16,220 nt of DNA from Dictyoglomaceae bacterium (GTDB lineage Bacteria; Dictyoglomota; Dictyoglomia; Dictyoglomales; Dictyoglomaceae): contig JAPYWU010000012.1 in NCBI GenBank assembly GCA_028276205.1, forward strand, positions 1 through 16,220. Reading direction: 5' to 3'. The notes below the pieces were generated by a model that saw nothing but the letters and a program-made list of their open reading frames with translations, ran no database searches and had not been told where the DNA came from. Each line of letters begins with the position of its first letter. Positions within the stretch are counted from its first letter, which is position 1. Positions 6,804-13,636 of the stretch are shown one piece after another. A program made the position numbers and the translations under genes.

Positions 6804-7340
6804 TTGAAAGAGTTAGAACCTGTCTTTAAAGAAAGAGTTATAGAGATAAGAAGAGTAGCTAAAGTAGTTGCTGGTGGTAAAAATTTGCGTTTTAGAGCTT
6901 TAGTTGTAGTAGGTGATGAGCAGGGTACTGTTGGAGTAGGTATAGCAAAAGCTGCTGAAGTTCCAGATGCTATTAGAAAAGCTGTAAGAAAAGCTAAGAA
7001 GAACGCAGTGAAAATATCAATAAGCAAAGGTACAATTCCTCATGAAGTATATGGAAAATTAGGAGCATCTAAGATCCTTTTAAAGCCTGCTGCTCCTGGT
7101 ACAGGTGTTATAGCTGGCGGAGCTGCAAGAGCTGTTTTAGAGCTTGCAGGTATAAAAAATGTTTTAGCTAAGGCTTTGGGTTCTACTACAGCCATAAACC
7201 TTGCTCAAGCTACATTTGAGGCTCTTAAAAAATTGAGATCTATTCCTGAAGTGGCTGAAATGAGAGATAAAAAGATAAGAGAGATAATAGATGTAAAACC
7301 TAAAGAAGAGAATACCCAAAATAGGGAGGGAGAAAATTGA
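6804..7340 (+). CDS. rpsE: 30S ribosomal protein S5
   Basis: S5 lies at the mRNA entry channel and influences decoding accuracy; it works with S4 and S3. The 178-residue product begins at a TTG codon (MKELEPVFKERVIEIRRVAKV). The N-terminal double-stranded RNA-binding-like domain includes VVAGGKNLRFRALVVVGD; the C-terminal domain shows LLKPAAPGTGVIAGGAARAV and LAGIKNVLAKALGS. The last ~14 residues (from KPKEEN) are a charged tail ending NREGEN, written by the rplO ribosome binding site. The gene overlaps rplO by four bases (TTGA). In most bacteria rpmD (L30) follows rpsE, but here rplO follows at once. Confidence 0.97.
   Translation: MKELEPVFKERVIEIRRVAKVVAGGKNLRFRALVVVGDEQGTVGVGIAKAAEVPDAIRKAVRKAKKNAVKISISKGTIPHEVYGKLGASKILLKPAAPGTGVIAGGAARAVLELAGIKNVLAKALGSTTAINLAQATFEALKKLRSIPEVAEMRDKKIREIIDVKPKEENTQNREGEN
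7324..7330 (+). promoter_or_regulatory. Ribosome binding site supporting the rplO TTG start
   Basis: GGGAGGG lies 6 bases before the TTG at 7337 and within the 3' end of rpsE. It fixes the L15 start at MKLFELKP, the normal family N terminus. Confidence 0.75.
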
Positions 7341-7783
7341 AATTATTTGAATTAAAGCCTAAATTAGGATCTCGAAAAAGACCTAAAAGATGGGGATGTG
7401 GATATGCTGCCTCTGGTAAATATGCAGGTAGAGGTATGAGTGGTCAGAACGCAAGGACAGGAGATGGAGTACGTCCTGGTTTTGAGGGTGGTCAAACTCC
7501 ATTAACTAGAAGATTACCAAAAATGGATGGTATTCCAAATCCTCCCCGTAGAAAATTTACTGTTGTGAATCTTTCAGTTTTAGAAGAAAAGTTTAATGCA
7601 AATGATGTAGTTGATCCCAATATACTTTTGGAGAAAAAAGTAATAAAGGAAATTGGATATGGTATAAAAATTCTTGGTGATGGCGAATTAACTAAACCTC
7701 TTATTGTAAAAGCTCATGCCTTTAGCGAAAAAGCCCGACAGAAGATAGAAAGTGTGGGCGGAAAAGCTGAGGTGATTGAATAG
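7337..7783 (+). CDS. rplO: 50S ribosomal protein L15
   Basis: L15 is a 23S rRNA-binding protein with a long N-terminal extension that reaches into the rRNA core, important in late assembly. The 148-residue product starts MKLFELKPKLGSRKR, uses a TTG start and retains VRPGFEGGQTPLTRRLPK (45-62), the strongest family marker. The Gly-rich N-terminal region is unusual. Where most bacteria have GRGxGSGxGKTxGRGxKGQ, this protein reads WGCGYAASGKYAGRGMSGQN (19-38), with Cys in place of the first Arg. The C-terminal half ends in IKILGDGELTKPLIVKAHAFSEKARQ and GGKAEVIE, which is typical. Its stop shares one base with the secY GTG start (TAGTG). Confidence 0.96.
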   Translation: MKLFELKPKLGSRKRPKRWGCGYAASGKYAGRGMSGQNARTGDGVRPGFEGGQTPLTRRLPKMDGIPNPPRRKFTVVNLSVLEEKFNANDVVDPNILLEKKVIKEIGYGIKILGDGELTKPLIVKAHAFSEKARQKIESVGGKAEVIE

Positions 7784-9042
7784 TGTTTGATACTTTAGTT
7801 AGAGCTTTTAGAATACCAGATTTAAGGAAAAAGATTCTTTTTACTCTTTTTATTTTTGCTGTGTATAGATTAGGCGCTCATATACCTGTACCCGGAGTAG
7901 ATAGAGTTGCTCTGTCAAATCTTTTTAAAAGCCAAGGAGCTTTAGGATTTTTAGATTTATTTACAGGAGGAGCACTATCAAGATTTTCTATATTTTCTAT
8001 GGGTATTATACCTTTTATTAATGCTTCCATTATGATGGAGCTTTTAACTGCTGTATTTCCATCATTGGCTGAGTTGAAGAAGGAAGAAGATGGAAGGAAA
8101 AAGCTTACAAGATATGCAAGGAATCTTTCAGTTTTATTAGCAGCTATCGAAGCTTTGGGATTAACTATTTTTATGCATAATTATAAAGTGATTCCAAGTC
8201 TTACTCCATTATATGTAATAAGTAGCGTAATTACATTAACAGCTGGAAGTACTTTTATAATGTGGCTTGGTGAGCAGATCTCTCAATATGGAATAGGAAA
8301 TGGTGTGTCCTTGCTCATATTAACATCAATAGTTGCAAGGTTCCCAACTGATTTAGCAAGAACTTTTGCTTTGTTAAGCAGGGGTGAAATTGGAATCTTA
8401 AATGTAATTGCCTTTTTTGCTCTTTTGATATTGATTATTATAGGTGTGGTTTGGGAAGAGAGCGCAGAGAGAAGGATTCCTGTACAATATTCTCGTAGAA
8501 TTGTAGGTAGAAGGGTTTATGGAGGACAAAACACTTATCTTCCTTTAAAATTGAATCAAGCTGGTGTGATACCAATAATTTTTGCAATTACAATTCTTAT
8601 GGTCCCACAAAGTTTTATTCCATTTGTAAAAATTGGTTGGCTGAAAAGTATTTTGAATATTTTTTCTCCAAGTTCAATTTTCTACCCTGTTATTTATTTT
8701 TTACTTGTTCTTGGATTTACTTACTTTTACTCATCCATAGTTTTTGATCCAGCAGATTTAGCGGAGAATTTTAAGAAGTATGGAGGATTTATTCCAGGGG
8801 TAAGACCAGGAAAACCTACAGAAGAGTATTTATCGAAAACTTTAAATAGATTAAACTTTTTTGGTGGTGTATTCTTAGGATTGATTGCTTTATTACCTAC
8901 TTTTATTGAAAGAATTACTGGTGTTACAGAATTTCAACTTGGTGGAACAAGTATATTAATTATGGTTGGTGTGATATTAGAGACTATAAAGACTCTTGAA
9001 GCTCAAATGATAATGAAAAGTTATGAGGGGTTTTTGAAATGA
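7783..9042 (+). CDS. secY: Preprotein translocase channel subunit SecY
   Basis: SecY forms the protein-conducting channel in the cytoplasmic membrane, with SecE and SecG, for SecA- or ribosome-driven export. The 419-residue product has the expected length and about ten hydrophobic segments, beginning at about residues 17-30. Signatures include AHIPVPGVD (32-40, plug side), the GIIPFINASIMMEL motif (74-87) and WLGEQISQYGIGNGVSLLI (161-179). The cytoplasmic loops needed for ribosome and SecA binding are present: ESAERRIPVQYSRR (226-239) and the FIPGVRPGKPTEEYL loop (336-350). The start is GTG; the stop overlaps the adk ATG (ATGA). As in most bacteria it ends the spc set, after rplO. Confidence 0.98.
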   Translation: MFDTLVRAFRIPDLRKKILFTLFIFAVYRLGAHIPVPGVDRVALSNLFKSQGALGFLDLFTGGALSRFSIFSMGIIPFINASIMMELLTAVFPSLAELKKEEDGRKKLTRYARNLSVLLAAIEALGLTIFMHNYKVIPSLTPLYVISSVITLTAGSTFIMWLGEQISQYGIGNGVSLLILTSIVARFPTDLARTFALLSRGEIGILNVIAFFALLILIIIGVVWEESAERRIPVQYSRRIVGRRVYGGQNTYLPLKLNQAGVIPIIFAITILMVPQSFIPFVKIGWLKSILNIFSPSSIFYPVIYFLLVLGFTYFYSSIVFDPADLAENFKKYGGFIPGVRPGKPTEEYLSKTLNRLNFFGGVFLGLIALLPTFIERITGVTEFQLGGTSILIMVGVILETIKTLEAQMIMKSYEGFLK

Positions 9043-9692
9043 TGAAAGCAATTATATTTTTAGGGCCTCCAGGTGCTGGAAAAGGTACACATGCAAAAGA
9101 AATTAGTTCTATCTTAAATATCCCCCATATTTCTACAGGGGATATATTTAGGGATGCTATTAAGAATCAAACTGAACTTGGAATGAAAGTTAAGGAATTT
9201 CTTGATTCTGGTAAATTAGTACCTGATGAGCTTGTTTGGGAAGTAGTAAAAGATCGTTTAAATGCTGAAGATTGTAAAAATGGTTTTATATTAGATGGTT
9301 TTCCCAGGACTATTTTGCAGGCAGAATTATTAGATAAATATTTAAAAGAAAAGAATGCAGATTTGAAAGTTATATATTTGGATGCAAGTGATGATTTAGT
9401 AATAAAAAGACTTTCATCAAGAAGGGTTTGCAAAAATTGTGGAGCAATATACAATTTAATTTCTATGCCCCCCAAAAAGGAAGGAATATGTGATATTTGT
9501 GGGGGAGAATTATATCAAAGAAGTGATGACTATCCCGATGTTATAAAGAAAAGATTAGAAACTTATTATAAAGAGACCCAACCTCTCATTGATTATTATA
9601 AAAATAGAGGTGTAATGTATAAAATAAGTGCTGAAAAAGATAGAGAAGAAGTTTTACAGGAGATATTAAAGGTGGTAAAAGATGGCAATTGA
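9039..9692 (+). CDS. adk: Adenylate kinase with zinc-binding LID domain
   Basis: This cytosolic enzyme catalyses ATP + AMP = 2 ADP and balances adenine nucleotides. The 217-residue product is the long form. The P-loop GPPGAGKGT is at 9-17, the AMP-site STGD at 32-35, DGFPR at 86-90, and RR at 128-129 is at the LID entry. The LID carries four cysteines (C131, C134, C151, C154, as CKNC and CDIC), the zinc-finger version found in Gram-positive bacteria and many thermophiles, followed by RSDD (161-164). The start ATG at 9039 is 8 bases after GAGGGG; a second ATG follows directly at 9042, so the protein could start one residue later. Overlaps secY by 4 bases and map by 11. Confidence 0.98.
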   Translation: MMKAIIFLGPPGAGKGTHAKEISSILNIPHISTGDIFRDAIKNQTELGMKVKEFLDSGKLVPDELVWEVVKDRLNAEDCKNGFILDGFPRTILQAELLDKYLKEKNADLKVIYLDASDDLVIKRLSSRRVCKNCGAIYNLISMPPKKEGICDICGGELYQRSDDYPDVIKKRLETYYKETQPLIDYYKNRGVMYKISAEKDREEVLQEILKVVKDGN

Positions 9693-10434
9693 GTTAAAAG
9701 CTAAAGATGAAATAGCAATTATGAGAGAGGGAGGAAGAATACTGTCAAAAATTTTTAATGAAATAGAAAAGGTCTTAAAAAGTGGAATGACGACTTATGA
9801 TTTGGCAAGAGAAGCAGAAGAATTTATGAGTAAATATAATGTAAAACCAGCTTTTAAAGGTTACAGGGGTTATCCTGAGGTAATATGTGTTTCAATAAAT
9901 GAAGAGATAGTACATGGAATCCCTAGTACAAAAAAAATAATAAAAGATGGAGATATTGTAAGTGTAGATATTGGTATAGAATATAAAGGATTCTTTTTAG
10001 ATGCAGCAAAAACATATGCTATAGGAGATGTTTCTCCTTTAGCTCTAAAGCTTATAAGAGTTACCGAAGAGGCTCTTTGGCGTGGAATAGATAAAGCTAA
10101 AGTTGGTGCAAGACTTTCAGATATATCATGGGCAATTCAAGAATATGTTGAAAAGAATGGATTTAATGTTATACGAGATTTTGTTGGACATGGTATTGGA
10201 AGAAAATTACACGAGCCACCAAATGTTCTTAATTATGGACCTCCAGGTATGGGACCTGTATTACAAGAAGGATTAGTTATTGCTATAGAACCAATGGTTG
10301 TTACAGGAAGTTATGAGGTCAAAATTTTGAATAATGGTTGGACTGCTGTTACAGTAGATGGTGGGCTTTCTGCTCATTTTGAACATACAGTAGCAATTAC
10401 TGAAAATGGTCCTCAGGTATTGACTATAGATTAG
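9682..10434 (+). CDS. map: Methionine aminopeptidase, type I
   Basis: This cytosolic metalloenzyme removes the initiator methionine from nascent proteins. The 250-residue product is the short type Ia form, with no N-terminal zinc extension and no type II insertion. All five metal ligands of the pita-bread fold can be placed: D96 (SVDIG), D107 (FLDAAKT), H170 (VGHGIGRKLHEPP), E203 (AIEPM) and E234 (HFEHTVAI). The substrate-side His78 (NEEIVHGIP) and His177 are also present. The start ATG lies within adk (11-base overlap), with GGTGG at 9671-9675 six bases upstream. It sits in the adk-map-infA cluster typical of Gram-positive bacteria. Confidence 0.98.
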   Translation: MAIELKAKDEIAIMREGGRILSKIFNEIEKVLKSGMTTYDLAREAEEFMSKYNVKPAFKGYRGYPEVICVSINEEIVHGIPSTKKIIKDGDIVSVDIGIEYKGFFLDAAKTYAIGDVSPLALKLIRVTEEALWRGIDKAKVGARLSDISWAIQEYVEKNGFNVIRDFVGHGIGRKLHEPPNVLNYGPPGMGPVLQEGLVIAIEPMVVTGSYEVKILNNGWTAVTVDGGLSAHFEHTVAITENGPQVLTID

Positions 10435-10443
10435 GGAGGGCCT

Positions 10444-10695
10444 ATGACAAAAAAGGATAGAGAAGTTATTGTAGTTGAAGGAACTGTAAAAGAGGCATTG
10501 CCAAATGCTACATTTAAGGTACAATTAGATAATGGTCTTGAAATTATGGCTTATATATCTGGAAAAATGAGGATGAATTTTATAAGAGTAATGCCGGGTG
10601 ATCGGGTAAAAGTAGAACTTTCAATATATGATCTTACTAAAGGAAGAATAACATATAGATTCGTAAATAAGGAGGGTAACAAGGATGAAGGTTAG
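10444..10695 (+). CDS. infA: Translation initiation factor IF-1
   Basis: IF1 is a small OB-fold protein that occupies the 30S A site during initiation and helps IF2 and IF3. The core VIVVEGTVKEALPNATFKV and ISGKMRMNFIRVMPGDRVKV, then the LTKGRITYR end, match the family exactly. The usual length is about 72; this product has 83 residues. The extra ones (after RITYRF, ending NKEGNKDEG) are encoded by the rpmJ ribosome binding site and start, overlapping rpmJ by 11 bases. The ribosome binding site GGGAGG is very close to the ATG (about 3-4 bases). Gene order map-infA-rpmJ is standard. Confidence 0.98.
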   Translation: MTKKDREVIVVEGTVKEALPNATFKVQLDNGLEIMAYISGKMRMNFIRVMPGDRVKVELSIYDLTKGRITYRFVNKEGNKDEG

Positions 10696-10798
10696 AGCTT
10701 CAGTGAAGAAAATATGTGAAAAATGTAAGATTGTAAGAAGAGGCGGAAGAGTTTTTGTTATCTGTGAAAATCCAAGACATAAACAGAAGCAAGGATAG
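10685..10798 (+). CDS. rpmJ: 50S ribosomal protein L36, zinc-binding
   Basis: L36 is the smallest large-subunit protein and stabilises rRNA structure late in 50S assembly. This 37-residue product is MKVRASVKKICEKCK, then IVRRGGRVFVICENPRHKQK and a final QG. It has the C-x2-C...C-x4-H zinc site of the zinc-binding form (C11, C14, C27, H32). AAGGAGGG at 10669-10676 is 8 bases upstream of the ATG, which lies inside the infA 3' end (11-base overlap). Its stop overlaps the ribosome binding site of rpsM. Confidence 0.98.
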   Translation: MKVRASVKKICEKCKIVRRGGRVFVICENPRHKQKQG

Positions 10799-10815
10799 GA
10801 GGTGTTTTATTTAAA

Positions 10816-11190
10816 ATGGCACGTATTGCAGGAGTAGATTTACCAAACAATAAAAAAATAGAGATTGCTCTAACATATATATATGGAATAGGAAGAACCA
10901 CAAGCAAAAAGATTTTACAAGCTACTGGTGTTGATCCCAATAAAAGAGTAAAGGATTTAACTGAAGAAGAAATAAGCAAATTAAGGGAAGAGATTGAAAA
11001 TAATTATAAAGTAGAAGGTGATTTAAGACAAGAGGTAGCCTCTAATATAAGGCGTTTAATAGAAATAGGATGTTATCGTGGTATTAGACACAAGAGAGGA
11101 TTACCTGTAAGAGGACAAAGAACTCGTTGTAATGCACGTACAAGAAAGGGTCCAAGAAAGACTGTGGGCGCTAAGAGAAAGGAAAAATAA
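10816..11190 (+). CDS. rpsM: 30S ribosomal protein S13
   Basis: S13 is a head protein of the 30S subunit that forms bridges to L5 and contacts P-site tRNA through its C-terminal tail. The 124-residue product starts MARIAGVDLPNNKKIEIALT and contains IYGIGRTTSKKIL (helix-hairpin-helix) and the YRGIRHKRGLPVRGQRT motif of the family, then a very basic tail (RTRKGPRKTVGAKRKEK). AGGAGGTG at 10797-10804 precedes the ATG by 11 bases. First gene of the alpha operon; in E. coli the S4 repressor site lies in the leader of this gene, but here only 17 bases separate rpmJ from rpsM. Confidence 0.99.
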   Translation: MARIAGVDLPNNKKIEIALTYIYGIGRTTSKKILQATGVDPNKRVKDLTEEEISKLREEIENNYKVEGDLRQEVASNIRRLIEIGCYRGIRHKRGLPVRGQRTRCNARTRKGPRKTVGAKRKEK

Positions 11191-11248
11191 TTTTTAGCTT
11201 TTAAATAAAACTGATAAAATTTGTATAAACAGGAGGGAAACTAAATAA
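11191..11248 (+). other. Longest intergenic gap (58 bases), A+T-rich, no clear element
   Basis: The gap between rpsM and rpsK is almost entirely A and T up to the rpsK ribosome binding site AGGAGGG at 11231-11237. A TATAAA at 11224-11229 is too close to that site to serve as a promoter -10 for rpsK. GATAAA at 11213-11218 has no good -35 partner. I see no convincing hairpin. Confidence 0.4.
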
Positions 11249-11644
11249 ATGGCTAAAAAGAAGAGAACAAGAGGTCCTCGTAAAGAGAAGAGAATTGTTC
11301 CTGTAGGAGTTGCGCATATAAACTCAACATTTAATAATACAATAGTTACCATCACAGATCCTGATGGAAATGTTCTTACTTGGGGAAGTGGTGGTACAGC
11401 TGGTTTTAAAGGTACAAAGAAGGGTACTCCTTTCGCTGCTCAACTTGCTGCTGAGATGGCAGCTAAGAAGGCTATTTCAGAATATGGAATGAAAAAAGTA
11501 GATGTGTTAGTTAAAGGTCCAGGGCCTGGGCGAGAGACCGCTATAAGAGCATTGCAGGCTGCAGGGCTTGAAATCTCACTTATAAAGGATGTTACACCAA
11601 TACCTCATAACGGGTGTCGTCCACCCCGTAGAAGAAGAGTGTAA
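11249..11644 (+). CDS. rpsK: 30S ribosomal protein S11
   Basis: S11 forms part of the 30S platform and helps shape the mRNA exit and Shine-Dalgarno region. The 131-residue product has a basic N-terminal tail (AKKKRTRGPRKEKR), then GVAHINSTFNNTIVTITDPDGNVLTW, SGGTAGFKGTKKGTPFAAQ and the nearly invariant terminus HNGCRPPRRRRV. The KGPGPGRETAIRALQAAGLE segment completes the signature. AGGAGGG at 11231-11237 lies 11 bases before the ATG. Confidence 0.99.
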   Translation: MAKKKRTRGPRKEKRIVPVGVAHINSTFNNTIVTITDPDGNVLTWGSGGTAGFKGTKKGTPFAAQLAAEMAAKKAISEYGMKKVDVLVKGPGPGRETAIRALQAAGLEISLIKDVTPIPHNGCRPPRRRRV

Positions 11645-11664
11645 AATTTAAGGGAGGAGAGAAA

Positions 11665-12285
11665 ATGGCAAGATATACAGGACCAGATTGTCGTTTGTGT
11701 AGAAGAGAAGGAATGAAATTATTTTTGAAGGGTACAAAATGTTTTTCTGAGAAATGTCCCTTTGACAGGAGACCTTTTGCTCCAGGACAGCATGGCAGAG
11801 CTCAGAGAAAACTAACAGAATATGGATTGAGATTAAGAGAAAAACAAAGAGCTAAAAGGATATATGGTGTATTAGAGAGGCAATTTAGAAGATATTTTGA
11901 AAAGGCTTCTAAGGGAAGAGGAGTTACAGGTGAACGTCTCTTGCAATTATTAGAAACAAGACTTGATAATGTGGTTTACAGGCTTGGATGGGCTCTTTCT
12001 CGTGATCAGGCAAGACAAATTGTTTCTCATGGAAAGATTGCTGTTAATGGAAGAAGAGTAAATATACCATCTTTTAATGTAAAACCAGGAGATGTAATAG
12101 AGCTTTTAGATAAAGATTTACTTCCAGTTCAAGAAGCTGTCTCTGTATTGGGTGGTAGATCTGTTCCTGCCTGGTTAGAATTAGATAGGGAGAACTTTAA
12201 AGGTAGAGTATTGAGACTTCCTGCCAGAAATGAGATAGATACACCAGTACAAGAACAACTTATAGTAGAGTTCTACTCCAGATAG
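11665..12285 (+). CDS. rpsD: 30S ribosomal protein S4, zinc-binding type
   Basis: S4 initiates 30S assembly, binds the five-way junction of 16S rRNA and lines the mRNA entry channel; in several bacteria it also regulates its own operon. The 206-residue product has four N-terminal cysteines (C9, C12, C26, C31) spaced as in the zinc-binding form, then APGQHGRAQRK. The S4 RNA-binding domain follows (RLDNVVYRLGWALSRDQARQIVSHGKI). GGGAGG at 11652-11657 lies 7 bases before the ATG. Its place between rpsK and rpoA is as in clostridia and E. coli; in Bacillus subtilis rpsD is elsewhere. Confidence 0.98.
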   Translation: MARYTGPDCRLCRREGMKLFLKGTKCFSEKCPFDRRPFAPGQHGRAQRKLTEYGLRLREKQRAKRIYGVLERQFRRYFEKASKGRGVTGERLLQLLETRLDNVVYRLGWALSRDQARQIVSHGKIAVNGRRVNIPSFNVKPGDVIELLDKDLLPVQEAVSVLGGRSVPAWLELDRENFKGRVLRLPARNEIDTPVQEQLIVEFYSR

Positions 12286-12303
12286 TTTTTTGTGGCAGGA
12301 AAA

Positions 12304-12310
12304 GGGAGGT
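12304..12310 (+). promoter_or_regulatory. Ribosome binding site supporting the rpoA TTG start
   Basis: GGGAGGT lies 7 bases before the TTG at 12318. The alpha-subunit N terminus begins right after it and no ATG upstream fits. Confidence 0.75.
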
Positions 12311-12317
12311 AGATAAT

Positions 12318-13289
12318 TTGCTAATAGATGAGAATGTAAGAGTTATTATTGAAAAGAAAACTGATGATTATGGTCGTTTTATAGTAGAGCCATTAGAAAG
12401 AGGATATGGTTGGACTATTGGTAACGCTTTGAGAAGAATACTTTTATCATCTATAGAGGGTGCAGCAGTAGTTTCTGTAAAAATTGAAGGAGTAAAGCAT
12501 GAGTTAGAAGTACTTCCAGGGCTTAAAGAAGAGATTCTTGAAGTATTAATGAATTTGAAAAAGATGGTAGTAAAGATAGAGGATAGCAATTCTCATATAC
12601 TTCATCTGGATGTTATGGGTCCAAGAGTGGTAAAGGCAGGAGATTTTGTAGTGCCTGCTAATGTTAAAATAATAAATCCAGATCTGCAAATTGCAACCTT
12701 AGTGGATGAAGTACCATTTAGAATGGAAGTAGAAGTTAAAAAAGGAAAAGGTTATGTTACTGCTGAAGAAAATAAAGAGCCTAATCAACCTATTGGAGTT
12801 TTAGTTTTAGATTCTATTTTTTCTCCTGTAAAGAAAGTTGGTTATGAGGTAGAAAAGACAAGGGTAGGGAGAAGGACAGATTTGGATAGGCTTGTTTTAG
12901 ATATATGGACCAATGGATCTATAACACCAGAAGAAGCTTTTAGAGAAGCATCGAGAATTCTTATGGAATACTTTAAACTTTTAGCAGAGAAAGACTTCCA
13001 AATTTCTTATGAAGAGGTAACCGAAGAAATTACAACTTTGGAAGAAGAGAGTAAGAAAGGATTAACTCTTGAGGATTTAGGTCTTTCAACTCGCGCTTAT
13101 AATTCCTTAAGACATGCTGGTATACATACTATTGAGGATTTACTTACAAAAACAAGAGAGGATCTAATGAAAATTAAAAACTTTGGCTTAAAGTCTCTCC
13201 AAGAATTGGAGGAGAAACTTAGAGAAAGAGGATTAAGTTTAAGGGATAGTGAAAATCCTGATCTAGAGAAAGGAGAGGACTTAGAATGA
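12318..13289 (+). CDS. rpoA: DNA-directed RNA polymerase subunit alpha
   Basis: Alpha dimerises to seed assembly of core RNA polymerase and its C-terminal domain contacts upstream promoter DNA and activators. The 323-residue product starts at TTG. The N-terminal domain holds FIVEPLERGYGWTIGNALRR (21-40) and ILLSSIEGAAV, the dimer and beta contact region. After a Glu-rich linker (about 232-247) the C-terminal domain spans about 249-308. There R259 and N262 match E. coli R265 and N268, and NFGLKS (288-293) matches the second helix-hairpin-helix, so the DNA-binding surface is intact. A short acidic tail (NPDLEKGEDLE) follows. The stop overlaps the rplQ ATG (ATGA). Confidence 0.99.
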   Translation: MLIDENVRVIIEKKTDDYGRFIVEPLERGYGWTIGNALRRILLSSIEGAAVVSVKIEGVKHELEVLPGLKEEILEVLMNLKKMVVKIEDSNSHILHLDVMGPRVVKAGDFVVPANVKIINPDLQIATLVDEVPFRMEVEVKKGKGYVTAEENKEPNQPIGVLVLDSIFSPVKKVGYEVEKTRVGRRTDLDRLVLDIWTNGSITPEEAFREASRILMEYFKLLAEKDFQISYEEVTEEITTLEEESKKGLTLEDLGLSTRAYNSLRHAGIHTIEDLLTKTREDLMKIKNFGLKSLQELEEKLRERGLSLRDSENPDLEKGEDLE

Positions 13290-13636
13290 GACATCGAAAG
13301 GCATACAGAAAATTAAGTAAGCCAACACCTCAAAGAAAGGCCCTCTTTAAAGCCCTTTTAATTTCTTTATTTAAAAATGGAAAGATAGTTACGACTTTGC
13401 CAAGAGCAAAAGAGGTAAGTAGATTAGCTGAGAAACTTCTTAATATAGCAAAGGATGATTCTGTTCATCATAGAAGGTTAGTTTATGCATGGCTACAAGA
13501 TAGAGAACTTGTGAGGAAAGTTTTTGTAGAGATAGCCCCAAAATATAAAGATAGAAATGGTGGATATACAAGAGTTTTAAAAGCTGGTTTTAGAAGAGGG
13601 GATGCAGCAGAAGAGGCAGTAATTGAACTTGTATAA
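13286..13636 (+). CDS. rplQ: 50S ribosomal protein L17
   Basis: L17 is a large-subunit protein near the tunnel exit. The 116-residue product begins MRHRKAYRKLSKPTPQRKAL (family: MRHRKxGRKLGRxxxHRxAL) and contains GKIVTTLPRAKEVSRLAEKLLNIAK and the end GYTRVLKAGFRRGDAAEEAVIEL, all typical. The N-terminal motif is slightly changed: Ala-Tyr-Arg-Lys-Leu-Ser-Lys and Thr-Pro-Gln-Arg replace Gly-Arg-Lys-Leu-Gly-Arg and the usual His-Arg. GGAGAGG upstream lies in the rpoA 3' end. Last ribosomal protein gene here; its stop shares a base with the ecfA1 start (TAATG). Confidence 0.98.
   Translation: MRHRKAYRKLSKPTPQRKALFKALLISLFKNGKIVTTLPRAKEVSRLAEKLLNIAKDDSVHHRRLVYAWLQDRELVRKVFVEIAPKYKDRNGGYTRVLKAGFRRGDAAEEAVIELV

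Noticed and set aside
11201..11229. Possible promoter (TTAAAT, 17 bases, TATAAA) before rpsK
   Set aside because: The -35 match is poor and the predicted transcript start would fall inside the rpsK ribosome binding site, leaving no leader. In DNA this A+T-rich such matches are expected by chance.
12264..12291. Short palindrome near the 3' end of rpsD followed by six T
   Set aside because: The stem is only about 5-6 bp, lies in coding sequence and is separated from the T-run by 8 bases. It does not fit an intrinsic terminator, and rpoA follows at once.
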